Notes under the pieces: model-generated
Told to the model about the DNA's origin: nothing
Databases searched by the model: none
What the model saw: only the letters and a program-made list of their open reading frames with translations
Program-made: the position numbers and the translations under genes
Source: an uncultured Sterolibacteriaceae bacterium
GTDB lineage: Bacteria; Pseudomonadota; Gammaproteobacteria; Burkholderiales; Rhodocyclaceae
Direction: 5' to 3'
Assembly (NCBI GenBank): GCA_937888595.1
Contig: CALARK010000012.1
Location: 1-64,000 of the forward strand
Length of the DNA: 64,000 nucleotides
In this document: piece after piece, positions 19,562 to 27,859 of the stretch
Layout of the letters: the number at the start of each line of letters is the position of its first letter
Position numbering within the stretch: the stretch's first letter is position 1

Positions 19562-20293
19562 CTACTTGCCGAGCCGGCCGAGGATGCGGCCGTCGTCGGC
19601 GCAGAACCACAGCGTCTCGAGCCGGCCCATGAAATAGCGGTTCTTCATCCACAGGTCGACCGGCTGCGCCGGTATCGCGCGCCAGTAGGTGCCGCTTTCG
19701 GCACGCCAGGGCGCGGCGAAGCGGCCACGGGCCACGAGTTGGAAAGCGCTCACACCGGCAGCCACATGGGCATCGGCGACCTTGATGGCGAAGCCGTCGT
19801 CGGCATCGTTGCGCGGATAGAAATCGTAGGGATTGTCGAAGGCGAAGTAATAGGCGTCGCGGCGACGGAAGGTCACGTTGAAATCGCCATAGGCGGCGTC
19901 GTGCTCGACGCGCGGCGGTGCGGTCTCGGTTTCCCGCTGGCCGAGCGGCAGGTACTTGTAGCGGTAGTAGTCCTCGCGTGCCAGGTCGGCTTCCGGATGC
20001 CAGTTCCAGCCTTCGGTGACGTCGTTGCGCCCCATGCGGTAGACCAGGCGGACACGGCCGTCGGCCAAGCGCTGGATCTCCCGGCGATCCTCGGCCGGAT
20101 CGTCGACGCGCAGCGTGAATCCCTGCCCTGCCAGTCCGGCGAGTGCCGCCACCGGCAGTTCGGCCAGCCGGCGGTATTCGTCGAGAAAGTCGCCGGCCCC
20201 GAGCAACGCGCACGCCGAGCCGGCAGGAAAATCGCCTGCCCCGGCCAGAGCGGGCATCGCCAGCAGCAGGACCAGAGCGAGGCGGGCGAACAT
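19562..20293 (-). CDS. Secreted hypothetical protein
   Basis: 243 residues with a clear N-terminal signal peptide (MFARLALVLLLAMPALAGA). The mature protein is rich in Tyr, Asp and Arg (DLAREDYYRYKYLPLGQRE, RDAYYFAFDNPYDFYP) and has two cysteines flanking most of the chain. I recognise no family. The ATG overlaps the ppa stop (20293), and nadE starts 2 nt after its own stop, so ppa, this gene, nadE and glnB look like one operon. Probably periplasmic; function unknown. Confidence 0.7.
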   Translation of the reverse strand: MFARLALVLLLAMPALAGAGDFPAGSACALLGAGDFLDEYRRLAELPVAALAGLAGQGFTLRVDDPAEDRREIQRLADGRVRLVYRMGRNDVTEGWNWHPEADLAREDYYRYKYLPLGQRETETAPPRVEHDAAYGDFNVTFRRRDAYYFAFDNPYDFYPRNDADDGFAIKVADAHVAAGVSAFQLVARGRFAAPWRAESGTYWRAIPAQPVDLWMKNRYFMGRLETLWFCADDGRILGRLGK

Positions 20294-20841
20294 CAGAATG
20301 CCGGCTTTTCCTTGGCGTCGTTGAAGCGCTTCACGCCGGTCATGATTTCCTTCTTGGCTTCCTCGGCATCGACCCAGCCCTCGACCTTGACGAACTTGCC
20401 CGGCTCGAGATCCTTGTAGTGGGCGAAGAAGTGCGAGATGGAATCCAGCGTCACCTGCGGGAAGTCGCGCGGCGACTCGATCTCGCGATAGATCGGCGTC
20501 AGCTTGTCGACCGGCACGGCCAGCAGCTTGGCATCCTCACCGGCCTCGTCGGTCATCTTGAGCATGCCGACCGGGCGGCAGCGCACCACGACGCCGGGCG
20601 GCAACGCGAACTGGGTGACGACCAGCACGTCGACCGGGTCGCCGTCGCCGGCGATGGTGTGGGGGATATAGCCGTAATTGCAGGGATAGTGCATCGCCGT
20701 CGCCATGAAGCGGTCGACGAAGATCGCGCCGGAGTCCTTGTCCACCTCGTACTTGATCGGGTCGGAACGCATCGGGATCTCGATGATCACGTTGAAATCG
20801 TTCGGCAGGTCCTTGCCGGAGGGGACGTTGTTCAAGGCCAC
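20293..20841 (-). CDS. ppa: Inorganic pyrophosphatase
   Basis: Soluble family I pyrophosphatase that pulls biosynthetic reactions forward. The 182-residue protein has the metal-binding signature DGDPVDVLV near residues 65-73, preceded by YPCNYGYIPHT, and the usual KYEVDKDSGAIFVDRF stretch. ATG at 20841 after a GGGAGATC ribosome site. It is first in the ppa-nadE-glnB group. In a sulfur oxidiser using Sat in the ATP-forming direction, pyrophosphate is a substrate, so control of this enzyme would matter; that is inference. Confidence 0.96.
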   Translation of the reverse strand: MALNNVPSGKDLPNDFNVIIEIPMRSDPIKYEVDKDSGAIFVDRFMATAMHYPCNYGYIPHTIAGDGDPVDVLVVTQFALPPGVVVRCRPVGMLKMTDEAGEDAKLLAVPVDKLTPIYREIESPRDFPQVTLDSISHFFAHYKDLEPGKFVKVEGWVDAEEAKKEIMTGVKRFNDAKEKPAF

Positions 20842-20912
20842 GGTGATCTCCCGGAAAAAAGCGCGATTATAGTTTGTTGCGCCGCAACATGGTCAAGGTT
20901 TCACGCGGGGTT

Positions 20913-21119
20913 TCATTCGGCTTCGAAGCCGGCATCGTCGATGGCGGCGCACAACGCCTCGCGGGTCACCTGTGCGGCATCGAACTCGACCGTCGCCTGA
21001 CCGGGAGTCAGTTGCACCTCGGCTTTCGCCACCCCGGGCGTCTCGGAAAGCACTTTCGTCACACTGGCGGTGCAGCCGCCGCAGGACATGCCGCTGATCT
21101 TGATCGTCGTCGTTGCCAT
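20913..21119 (-). CDS. copZ: Heavy-metal-associated copper chaperone, CopZ type
   Basis: 68-residue HMA domain with the metal motif GMSCGGCTASV near residues 10-20. It lies 1 nt after the copA stop codon and is surely co-transcribed. It should carry Cu(I) to the ATPase. Length and motif are typical. Confidence 0.92.
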   Translation of the reverse strand: MATTTIKISGMSCGGCTASVTKVLSETPGVAKAEVQLTPGQATVEFDAAQVTREALCAAIDDAGFEAE

Positions 21120-21120
21120 G

Positions 21121-23316
21121 CTATTTCCTTTCAGGTTTCCAGCGCCGCAGCAGCAGGGAATTGCTCACCACCGACACCGAGCTCATCGCCATCGCCGCGC
21201 CGGCGATGACGGGATTGAGATAACCGAACGCCGCCGCCGGCAGGCCGATCACGTTGTAGATGAACGCCCAGAACAGGTTCTGGCGGATCTTCGCCAGCGT
21301 CGCGCGCGACAGCGAGATCGCGTCGGCGACACCGTTGAGGTCGTCGCGCATCAGCGTCACGTCGGCGGCCTGCATCGCCACGTCGGCACCTGCGCCCATC
21401 GCGAAGGAGACGTCGGCCGCCGCCAGTGCGGGCGCATCGTTGATACCATCGCCGGCCATGCCGACCACCTTGCCGGCCGCCTTCAACGCCACGATATGGG
21501 CCGACTTTTCCGCGGGAAGAACATTCGCTTCGAAGCTCGAAACGCCGGCCTGCCGCGCGATCTCGGCCGCGGTGGCTGCATTGTCGCCGGTCAGCATGAC
21601 CACCTCGACGCCGAGCGCCTTGAGTCGCGCCACGGCGCGTTTCGAACTTTCGCGCAGCGGATCCGCCACGGCGATCGTGCCGATGATTTCATTGCCGAGC
21701 GCCACCACGATCTGCGCCTGCGTGTCGCTCACGCCGAGCCAGGCCGGCGAGCCGACGCGTACCGCCTGGCCATTCACGCTGCCGGCAATGCCCCTGCCGG
21801 CCTCGACCGATACGTCATGCGGCGCATCGAGCACGAGCCCGCGCGTTTTCGCCTCGGCCACCAGCGCCGATGCCAGTGGATGCGTGGAGCCCTGTTCCAG
21901 GCTGGCCGCCAGCTGGATGACCTCATCCGCCGTCCGGCCAGCGCCGACTTTTTCGATGGACGTGACGACCGGCCTTCCCTCGGTCAGCGTGCCGGTCTTG
22001 TCGACTGCGAGGACGTTGATCTTCTCCGCCAGTTCGAGCGCCTGCGCGTTGCGGATCAGGATGCCGGCCTTCGCGCCGAGGCCGGTACCGACCATGATCG
22101 CCGTCGGCGTGGCCAGCCCGAGCGCGCAGGGACACGCGATCACCAGCACGGCGACGGCATTGATCAGCGCGTAGGTGAAGTCGCCGTAGCTCCACATCCA
22201 GCCCGCGAAGGTGACGAGCGCGATGGCGGTCACCACGGGCACGAAGACGGCGGCGATCCGGTCGGCCAGTCGCTGCACCGGCGCCTTCGAGCCCTGCGCC
22301 TGCTCGACGAGCGCGATGATGCCGGCCAGCAGGGTGTGGGATCCGACGCCGGTCGCCCTGCAGCGTAGCAGCCCGTCGCCGTTGATCGTGGCGGCGAAGA
22401 CCTTGTCGCCGGGAGCCTTGGCGACCGGCAGGCTCTCGCCGGTCAGCATCGCCTCGTTGGCGCTGGACGTGCCGGCGACCACCTCACCGTCGACCGGCAC
22501 CGCCTCGCCCGGCCGCACGACGACGATGTCGCCGGGGATCAGGCTCTTCACCGGCAGTTCGACGATCTGGCCCACGCCATCAATAATGCGTTCTACATGC
22601 GCGGTCTGCGGCTGCAGCTTCATCAGCGATTCGATCGCCGCCGAGGTCTTCGCCTTGGCGCGCGCCTCGAGGATCTTGCCCATCAGCACCAGCGTGATGA
22701 CGGTGGCCGAGGCTTCGTAGTAGACGTGCAGGTGGGTCCAGTCGAGCAGCCAGATCACCGTGCTGTACAGCCAGGCGGTGGTGGTGCCGAGCGCGACCAG
22801 CACGTCCATGTTGCCGCTGCCGCCGCGCACCGCGTTCCAGCCGCCGACATAGAAACGCCAGCCGATCCAGAACTGGATCGGGGTGGCGAGGGCGAACTGC
22901 AGCCAGCGCGGGATGATGTCCTCGGTGTGGCACTCGGCGCCGAGCGAGAACCCGCCGTCGAACATGGCGGGCATCTGGGCCAGCAGCGGCAGCGTCAGCA
23001 GCAGGGCGATCCAGAAGCGCTTCACTTCGGCGCGATACGCAGCCTCTTTGCGGGCCTTTTCCTCGCCGCGCGTATCAGCGGTCGAGCGCGTCGCCGAAAA
23101 ACCGGTCTTGACGATGGTCGCGATCAGTTTCTCGGCATCGACCTGCGCCGGATCGAAACGGATATGCGCCCGCTCGGCCGGCAGATTGACCGTCGCCTCG
23201 ACGCCGGGGAGCTTGTTGAGCTGGCGTTCGATGCGTGCCGAGCAGGCGGCACAGGTCATGCCGCCGATGGAAAACTCGACGGTGTCGCAGGCGGCGGCTT
23301 TTTCCGGATTACTCAA
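21121..23316 (-). CDS. copA: Cu(I)-translocating P-type ATPase, CopA type
   Basis: Copper exporter of the P1B-1 class. One N-terminal HMA domain (GGMTCAACSARIE near residues 18-30) is followed by eight membrane helices with the CPC metal site in VIACPCALGLATP, the phosphorylated Asp in DKTGTLTEGRP, the HP motif in GSTHPLAS, and GDGINDAPAL. I chose TTG at 23316, overlapping the rhodanese stop; the longer frame adds an unlikely Arg/Ser-rich start. Right after the DKTG region, residues about 455-462 (KVGAGRTA) are encoded by a dispersed-repeat copy at a variable nucleotide-domain loop. A second copper ATPase, CcoI, is at 41766. Confidence 0.93.
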   Translation of the reverse strand: MSNPEKAAACDTVEFSIGGMTCAACSARIERQLNKLPGVEATVNLPAERAHIRFDPAQVDAEKLIATIVKTGFSATRSTADTRGEEKARKEAAYRAEVKRFWIALLLTLPLLAQMPAMFDGGFSLGAECHTEDIIPRWLQFALATPIQFWIGWRFYVGGWNAVRGGSGNMDVLVALGTTTAWLYSTVIWLLDWTHLHVYYEASATVITLVLMGKILEARAKAKTSAAIESLMKLQPQTAHVERIIDGVGQIVELPVKSLIPGDIVVVRPGEAVPVDGEVVAGTSSANEAMLTGESLPVAKAPGDKVFAATINGDGLLRCRATGVGSHTLLAGIIALVEQAQGSKAPVQRLADRIAAVFVPVVTAIALVTFAGWMWSYGDFTYALINAVAVLVIACPCALGLATPTAIMVGTGLGAKAGILIRNAQALELAEKINVLAVDKTGTLTEGRPVVTSIEKVGAGRTADEVIQLAASLEQGSTHPLASALVAEAKTRGLVLDAPHDVSVEAGRGIAGSVNGQAVRVGSPAWLGVSDTQAQIVVALGNEIIGTIAVADPLRESSKRAVARLKALGVEVVMLTGDNAATAAEIARQAGVSSFEANVLPAEKSAHIVALKAAGKVVGMAGDGINDAPALAAADVSFAMGAGADVAMQAADVTLMRDDLNGVADAISLSRATLAKIRQNLFWAFIYNVIGLPAAAFGYLNPVIAGAAMAMSSVSVVSNSLLLRRWKPERK
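21929..21953 (-). repeat. Dispersed 24-nt repeat, copy 7 (inside copA)
   Basis: Two changes from consensus, with a five-base A-run on the sense strand. Reads KVGAGRTA in frame, in sense orientation. Confidence 0.9.
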
Positions 23317-23689
23317 AGTTGATCGGTTCCGGCTTCTCGGTCGGACGCTGCTCGTTGTTCCACGCCTCGAAGCCACCGGCCATCGAAACGATGTTGCTGT
23401 AGCCGATCCGCTGCAGCTGCACGGCCGACAAGGCGGCGCGGCCGCTGGTACGGCAGTAGATCAGGAAGGCGCCGTCCTTGTTGGCGCATTCCGGCACCAT
23501 GCCGATCTTGAACTCGAGGATGCCGCGCGGGATGTTGATCGCCCCCGGCAGGTGGCCGGCGGCGTATTCGTCGTACTCGCGCACGTCGATGATGACGCGC
23601 TTGCCGAGCAGTTGCTGGGCGTCGGCGGTGCCGACCTCCTTGATCTGGGATTTCGCCTCGACGACGAGGTCGTGGGGGGTGATGGCCAT
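23309..23689 (-). CDS. Rhodanese-domain sulfurtransferase
   Basis: 126 residues forming a single rhodanese domain. The active-site loop is CRTSGR near residues 79-84, preceded by VIIDVREYDEYAAGHLPGAINIP. No signal peptide, so cytoplasmic. Stop overlaps the TTG start of copA by 8 nt, indicating translational coupling. It sits between the SafE-like membrane gene and copA. Substrate unknown; thiosulfate or persulfide transfer is the family role. Confidence 0.9.
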   Translation of the reverse strand: MAITPHDLVVEAKSQIKEVGTADAQQLLGKRVIIDVREYDEYAAGHLPGAINIPRGILEFKIGMVPECANKDGAFLIYCRTSGRAALSAVQLQRIGYSNIVSMAGGFEAWNNEQRPTEKPEPINFE

Positions 23690-23709
23690 GGGTCTCTCCG
23701 TAGGTTGTT

Positions 23710-24366
23710 TTATGGGCGGACGATATTGTATAGCCCGAAAAGGCCATACCCGAGCACCAGCAACCCTGACACCCTGCGGGTCAAGCGCGCCTGCGCGAAG
23801 CGGCGAAAGCGTGCCAGCAGCAGCCCTGCGAGCAGCAGGTTCGGCAGCGTGCCGAGGCCGAAGGCCAGCATCAGCAGGGCCCCCTTGCCCGCCGAACCGG
23901 CGGCGAGTGCGGTCGTCAGGGCGCTATAGACGAGCCCGCAGGGCAACCAGCCCCACAGCATGCCGAGCGGCAGCGCCTGTGCGACGCCGCGTACGGGCAG
24001 GAAGCGGGCGGTGAAGGGCTGGATGCGCCGCCACACGCCCTGACCGCCGCGTTCGAGCCAGGCCAGCGCCTGCGTCGCGCCGAGCAGGTAGAAACCAAGC
24101 GCGACCAGCATCAGGCTGGCGAACAGGTAGAGGCCGCGCTGCAGCGCCATCAGGTCGCCGACCGCCCCACCGACCGCGCCGGCGATCAGGCCGGCGAACG
24201 CGTAGCTCGCGATGCGGCCCAGGTTGTAGGCGAGATGTACCGGGACCGAAGGGCCACCCTGCGGCGATTGCAGCGATAGCGCCCCTACGATGCCGCCGCA
24301 CATGCCGGCGCAGTGGCCCGCGCCGAGCAGGCCAACGATGAACAAGGCCAGGATGGGGTTATCCAC
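23710..24366 (-). CDS. SafE/UreH-like membrane protein of the cco/hemN type
   Basis: 218 residues with about six hydrophobic helices and an N-terminal GAGHCAGMCGGIVGAL motif with paired Cys and His, typical of the sulfite-exporter-like family found beside hemN and cbb3 genes and thought to handle copper or assist oxidase assembly. The start is GTG at 24366. A dispersed-repeat copy ends directly at this GTG, and the AGGA inside the repeat stands 7 nt upstream, so it may act as its ribosome site. It follows hemN on the same strand. Function is inferred from family context. Confidence 0.82.
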   Translation of the reverse strand: MDNPILALFIVGLLGAGHCAGMCGGIVGALSLQSPQGGPSVPVHLAYNLGRIASYAFAGLIAGAVGGAVGDLMALQRGLYLFASLMLVALGFYLLGATQALAWLERGGQGVWRRIQPFTARFLPVRGVAQALPLGMLWGWLPCGLVYSALTTALAAGSAGKGALLMLAFGLGTLPNLLLAGLLLARFRRFAQARLTRRVSGLLVLGYGLFGLYNIVRP

Positions 24367-24390
24367 GCCGTCCTGCCGATGCCGACTTTT
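24367..24390 (-). repeat. Dispersed 24-nt repeat, copy 8 (hemN / SafE-like gap)
   Basis: Three changes from consensus. It starts 9 nt after the hemN stop and ends at the GTG of the next gene, supplying its likely AGGA ribosome site. Confidence 0.88.
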
Positions 24391-24399
24391 CGGGAAAGC

Positions 24400-25791
24400 T
24401 CAAATGACCTTGGAGTAACGCACGCGCTCGCGGTCGGCGCGCAGGTATTTGTCGAACACCATCGCGATGACGCGCACCAGCAGGCGTCCCTTCGGCTCGA
24501 CGGTGATCCACTGGTCGTCGATGCTCAGCAGGCCGGCGGCTTCCATCTCCCGCAGGTCGGACAGCTCGGCGGAGAAGTAGGATTTGAAGTCGATCAGGTG
24601 GGCGATCTCGATCGACTCGATCGACAGTTCGAAATGGCACATCAGCGCCTGGATGATCGAGCGGCGCAGCAGGTCGTCGGCCGTCAGTTCGAGGCCGCGC
24701 ATCACCGGCAGCACGCCCTGGTCGAGTGCGTCGTAGTACTCGTCGAGGGTACGGTAGTTCTGGCAGTAGGTCGGTCCGACCTTGCCGATCGCCGAGACGC
24801 CGAAGGCGAGCAGGTCGGCCTCGGCATGCGTCGAGTAGCCCTGGAAGTTGCGGTGCAACCGCCCCTGGCGCTGCGCCACGGCGAGTTCGTCATCCGGCTT
24901 GGCGAAGTGGTCCATGCCGATGAAGACGTAGCCGGCATCGGTGAGACGGCGGATCGCCAGCTGCATGATCTGCAGCTTGGTATCGGGGCTCGGCAGGTCG
25001 GCTTCGTGGATGCGCCGCTGCGGTTTGGCGAGTGCCGGCAGGTGGGCGTAGTTGTAGATCGAGAGGCGGTCCGGCGACAGCTTGATGACTTCGTCCAGCG
25101 TGTGGTTGAAGCTGATGACGTTCTGCTTCGGCAGGCCGTAGATCAGATCGACCGAGAGGCCCTTGAAGCCGAACTCGCGCGCCGACTCGATGACGAGATG
25201 CGTTTCCTCGAGGCTCTGGATGCGGTTCACCGCCTGCTGCACGCGCGGGTCGAAGTCCTGCACGCCGACGCTCATGCGGTTGAACCCGAGCTCGGCAAGC
25301 AGCTTCACGGTCTCGCGGTCGACCTTGCGTGGATCGACTTCGATCGAGTACTCGCCGTCCGGCAGCATCTTGAAGTGCTGCCAGGTCATCTCCATGAGCC
25401 GCTTCATCTCGTCGTGCGACAGGAAGGTCGGCGTGCCGCCGCCCCAGTGCAACTGGATGACTTCGCGCGGGCCATCGAGCGACTCCGCCTGCATCGCCAT
25501 TTCCTTGCCGAGGTATTTCAGGTACTTGGCGGAGCGGCCATGATCCTTGGTGATGATCTTGTTGCAGGCGCAGTAATAGCAGATCGTGTTGCAGAAAGGG
25601 ATGTGAAAGTATAATGACAGCGCCCGACCGATACCGCCGATCGTGCGTTTGCCCAGCCAGGAACGATAGGCGGCTTCGTCGAAGGCTTCGACGAAACGAT
25701 CAGCCGTGGGGTAGGACGTGTAGCGCGGCCCGCTCACGTCGAAGCGGCGGATGATCTGCGGATCGAAAATCAGTTCTTGGTAATGGCTCAC
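24400..25791 (-). CDS. hemN: Oxygen-independent coproporphyrinogen III oxidase
   Basis: Radical-SAM enzyme for anaerobic haem synthesis. The 463-residue protein has FHIPFCNTICYYCACNKI near residues 57-74 (CxxxCxxC cluster site), the SAM-binding GGGTP, and the HemN C-terminal domain. It starts with GTG at 25791; the leader next to it consists of a 12-nt tandem duplication and shows no Shine-Dalgarno sequence. It is divergent from fnr, and the shared region has an FNR-type box, so anaerobic induction is likely. Confidence 0.95.
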   Translation of the reverse strand: MSHYQELIFDPQIIRRFDVSGPRYTSYPTADRFVEAFDEAAYRSWLGKRTIGGIGRALSLYFHIPFCNTICYYCACNKIITKDHGRSAKYLKYLGKEMAMQAESLDGPREVIQLHWGGGTPTFLSHDEMKRLMEMTWQHFKMLPDGEYSIEVDPRKVDRETVKLLAELGFNRMSVGVQDFDPRVQQAVNRIQSLEETHLVIESAREFGFKGLSVDLIYGLPKQNVISFNHTLDEVIKLSPDRLSIYNYAHLPALAKPQRRIHEADLPSPDTKLQIMQLAIRRLTDAGYVFIGMDHFAKPDDELAVAQRQGRLHRNFQGYSTHAEADLLAFGVSAIGKVGPTYCQNYRTLDEYYDALDQGVLPVMRGLELTADDLLRRSIIQALMCHFELSIESIEIAHLIDFKSYFSAELSDLREMEAAGLLSIDDQWITVEPKGRLLVRVIAMVFDKYLRADRERVRYSKVI

Positions 25792-25814
25792 GGCGGGAAT
25801 GACGGCGGGAATGA
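25791..25814. repeat. 12-bp tandem duplication at the hemN start
   Basis: CGGCGGGAATGA occurs twice in a row, 25791-25802 and 25803-25814, and abuts the hemN start codon. The complementary strand reads like the GTCATTCCCGC-type repeats common in betaproteobacteria; this could be a remnant of one. Confidence 0.75.
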
Positions 25815-25912
25815 CAGTGTGTATTCAGGATGACCGGGGCGACTGCGCAAGCTCTGAAGGCTGCTTCTGCCACGACAGGTTCGCAGGATGCAGCAAGCAC
25901 GGCCTGTCTACG

Positions 25913-25926
25913 TTGACACAGATCAA
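25913..25926. promoter_or_regulatory. FNR-type box, TTGACACAGATCAA
   Basis: TTGAC-N4-ATCAA dyad between divergent hemN and fnr, centred about 37 nt before the fnr ATG and 128 nt before the hemN GTG. Its closeness to fnr suggests autoregulation, and it could activate hemN. Confidence 0.75.
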
Positions 25927-25956
25927 AGCTCCTGTTTTCGCAGGGGGAATGGCTGC

Positions 25957-26694
25957 ATGCACGCCCGCCTGAACGCCCTCTCCGTCCCCGCGCTGCGCGA
26001 GGCCTGCTCGCAATGCAACCTGCGCGAACTCTGCCTGCCGGTCGGACTTTCCGATCGCGAGCTCGGCCAACTCGACGAACTGGTCAACCTGCGCCGGCGC
26101 ATCCTGCGTGGCCAGCACCTCTATCGCGGCAATGATCCCTTCGAAGCGATCTACGCGATCAAGACGGGCTTCTTCAAGACCGACGTGCTGCTCGAGGATG
26201 GCCGCGAGCAGGTGACCGGCTTCCAGATGGCCGGCGAGATCCTCGGCCTCGACGGCATCGGCTCGGAGAAGCACACCTGCAACGCCGTCGCGCTGGAGGA
26301 CAGCGAGGTCTGCGTGATCCCCTTCACCGACCTCGAGAACTACTCCCGCGAGATCGGCGCGCTCCAGCACCATTTCCACAAGGTGATGTCGCGCGAGATC
26401 GTGCGCGACCACGGCGTGATGATGCTGCTCGGCATCATGCGCGCGGAAGAACGGCTCGCTGCCTTCCTGCTCAACCTCTCGCAACGCTTCACCGCACGCG
26501 GTTACTCGCCTACCGAATTCAACCTGCGCATGACGCGCAACGAGATCGGGTCCTATCTGGGGCTGAAGCTCGAGACCGTCAGCCGCGCCTTCTCGCGCTT
26601 CCAGGAGGAGGGCCTGATCACCGTGCACCAGAAGCACATCCAGATCCTCGACGTGGCGGGTCTGAAGAAGCTGCTGTCCGAGCGCCGCGCCTGA
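25957..26694 (+). CDS. fnr: FNR/Anr oxygen-sensing regulator
   Basis: Global anaerobic activator. From the ATG at 25957 the 245-residue protein shows the N-terminal cluster cysteines in CSQCNLRELCLPVG (near residues 15-28) plus the distal cysteine in KHTCNAV, the full set for an oxygen-labile 4Fe-4S cluster. The cNMP-like domain is followed by the helix-turn-helix with MTRNEIGSYLGLKLETVSRAFSRFQ, whose E-SR contacts read TTGAT. An upstream start at 25888 would place the FNR box inside the gene, so I reject it. CAGGGGGA at 25941-25948 is a good ribosome site. Confidence 0.95.
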   Translation: MHARLNALSVPALREACSQCNLRELCLPVGLSDRELGQLDELVNLRRRILRGQHLYRGNDPFEAIYAIKTGFFKTDVLLEDGREQVTGFQMAGEILGLDGIGSEKHTCNAVALEDSEVCVIPFTDLENYSREIGALQHHFHKVMSREIVRDHGVMMLLGIMRAEERLAAFLLNLSQRFTARGYSPTEFNLRMTRNEIGSYLGLKLETVSRAFSRFQEEGLITVHQKHIQILDVAGLKKLLSERRA

Positions 26695-27099
26695 TCAGGC
26701 GAAGCGGGACAGAAAGCCGAGCGGGTCCTTGGCCAGCGCCACCGACACGATCCAGCCGAACACGATCATGGCGGCCAGCCCGGCCACGATGCGCAGCTGC
26801 GGGCTTCGCCCCGCCTGCAGCGCCAGCGCACCGAGAATGATGTAGGCGATGAGGCCGAAGACCTTCGCCGTCAGCCAGGCATCGAGAAACGGGTACTGCC
26901 CGATCAGGACCGTCAGCGCAATCGCCGCCGCAAGCAGGATCGCGTCGTTGACGTGCGGCACGATGCGCAGCCAGCGCCGCCCAATCAGCCGTTGCGCCGG
27001 CGCCGACTTGTTCAGGTGGAGGAAACCGCGCAGGCAGAAGCCGGTAATGCTCAGCACCACGCAGGTGATGTGCAGGTGCTTGATCGCCAGGTAAAGCAT
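26695..27099 (-). CDS. SirB2-like small membrane protein
   Basis: 134 residues with four hydrophobic helices. MLYLAIKHLHITCVVLSITGFCLRG and RRWLRIVPHVNDAILLAAAI match the SirB2/invasion-expression family, membrane proteins of unknown role. The ATG at 27099 is chosen because the upstream extension lacks membrane character. Between helix 1 and the RRW motif the linker HLNKSAPAQRLIG looks longer than I remember for the family; a dispersed-repeat copy encodes KSAPAQR there. It ends 1 nt after the fnr stop and is convergent with it. Confidence 0.75.
   Translation of the reverse strand: MLYLAIKHLHITCVVLSITGFCLRGFLHLNKSAPAQRLIGRRWLRIVPHVNDAILLAAAIALTVLIGQYPFLDAWLTAKVFGLIAYIILGALALQAGRSPQLRIVAGLAAMIVFGWIVSVALAKDPLGFLSRFA
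26988..27011 (-). repeat. Dispersed 24-nt repeat, copy 9 (inside SirB2-like gene)
   Basis: Three changes from consensus. It is used in a second reading frame, giving NKSAPAQR, and is in sense orientation. Confidence 0.7.
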
Positions 27100-27151
27100 C
27101 GTTCCAGACCGCTCAAAGAATGTTAAGGTTGCGCCCCACGGAGAGAGGCTC

Positions 27152-27859
27152 ATGACACAGCATAACGAAAACCGCATCGATATCCCCGCCCTGCTCGCAC
27201 GCCTGCCGCTGTTCCAGGAACTGACCCCGGAACAGGTCGCCCACATCGCGGCCCAGGCGCGCGAAAAACGCCTCTCCAAGGGCGAAATGCTCTTCCAGAA
27301 GGGCGATCCGTCGCGCGGTTTCTACGTCATCGTCTTCGGCCAGCTGAAGCTCGCTTTCCCCTCCTCGAGCGGCAACGAGAAAGTCGTCGACATCCTCGGC
27401 CCGAAGCAGAGCTTCGGCGAAGCGGTGATGTTCATGGACCGCCCCTACCCCGTGTTCGCCGAGGCGATTTCCGACACGCTGCTGCTACATGTCGCCAAGG
27501 ATGCCGTGTTCGAGCTGCTCGCCAACGACCCATCCTTCGCCCGCCACATGCTCGCCGGCCTGTCGATGCGCCTGCACTCGCTGGTGCAGGATGTCGAGTC
27601 CTACTCCCTCCGCTCCAGCGCCCAGCGCGTGATCGGCTACCTGCTGCAGCACTGCCCGAACGAGGGCAACGGCCAGTGCGAGGGCAGCATCGAGATCACC
27701 CTGCCGACCTCCAAGCAGATCATCGCCTCGCGGCTCAACCTGACGCCGGAAACCCTGTCGCGCATCTTCCACGATCTGGCCGATGCGAACCTGATCTCGG
27801 TACAGGGCAAGCAGATCACCATCAGCAACCTTCGGCGGCTACGCGAATACGATCTCTGA
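27152..27859 (+). CDS. Crp/Fnr family regulator, Dnr-like
   Basis: 235-residue regulator with a cyclic-nucleotide-like sensor domain (FQKGDPSRGFYVIVFGQLKL, FGEAVMFMDRPYPVFAEA) and a C-terminal helix-turn-helix (TSKQIIASRLNLTPETLSRIFHDL). It lacks the FNR cluster cysteines. The sequence pattern and its place beside genes for NO/oxygen-binding proteins resemble Dnr-type regulators that sense NO through haem. ATG at 27152 after GGAGAG. Effector is inferred, not shown. Confidence 0.85.
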   Translation: MTQHNENRIDIPALLARLPLFQELTPEQVAHIAAQAREKRLSKGEMLFQKGDPSRGFYVIVFGQLKLAFPSSSGNEKVVDILGPKQSFGEAVMFMDRPYPVFAEAISDTLLLHVAKDAVFELLANDPSFARHMLAGLSMRLHSLVQDVESYSLRSSAQRVIGYLLQHCPNEGNGQCEGSIEITLPTSKQIIASRLNLTPETLSRIFHDLADANLISVQGKQITISNLRRLREYDL

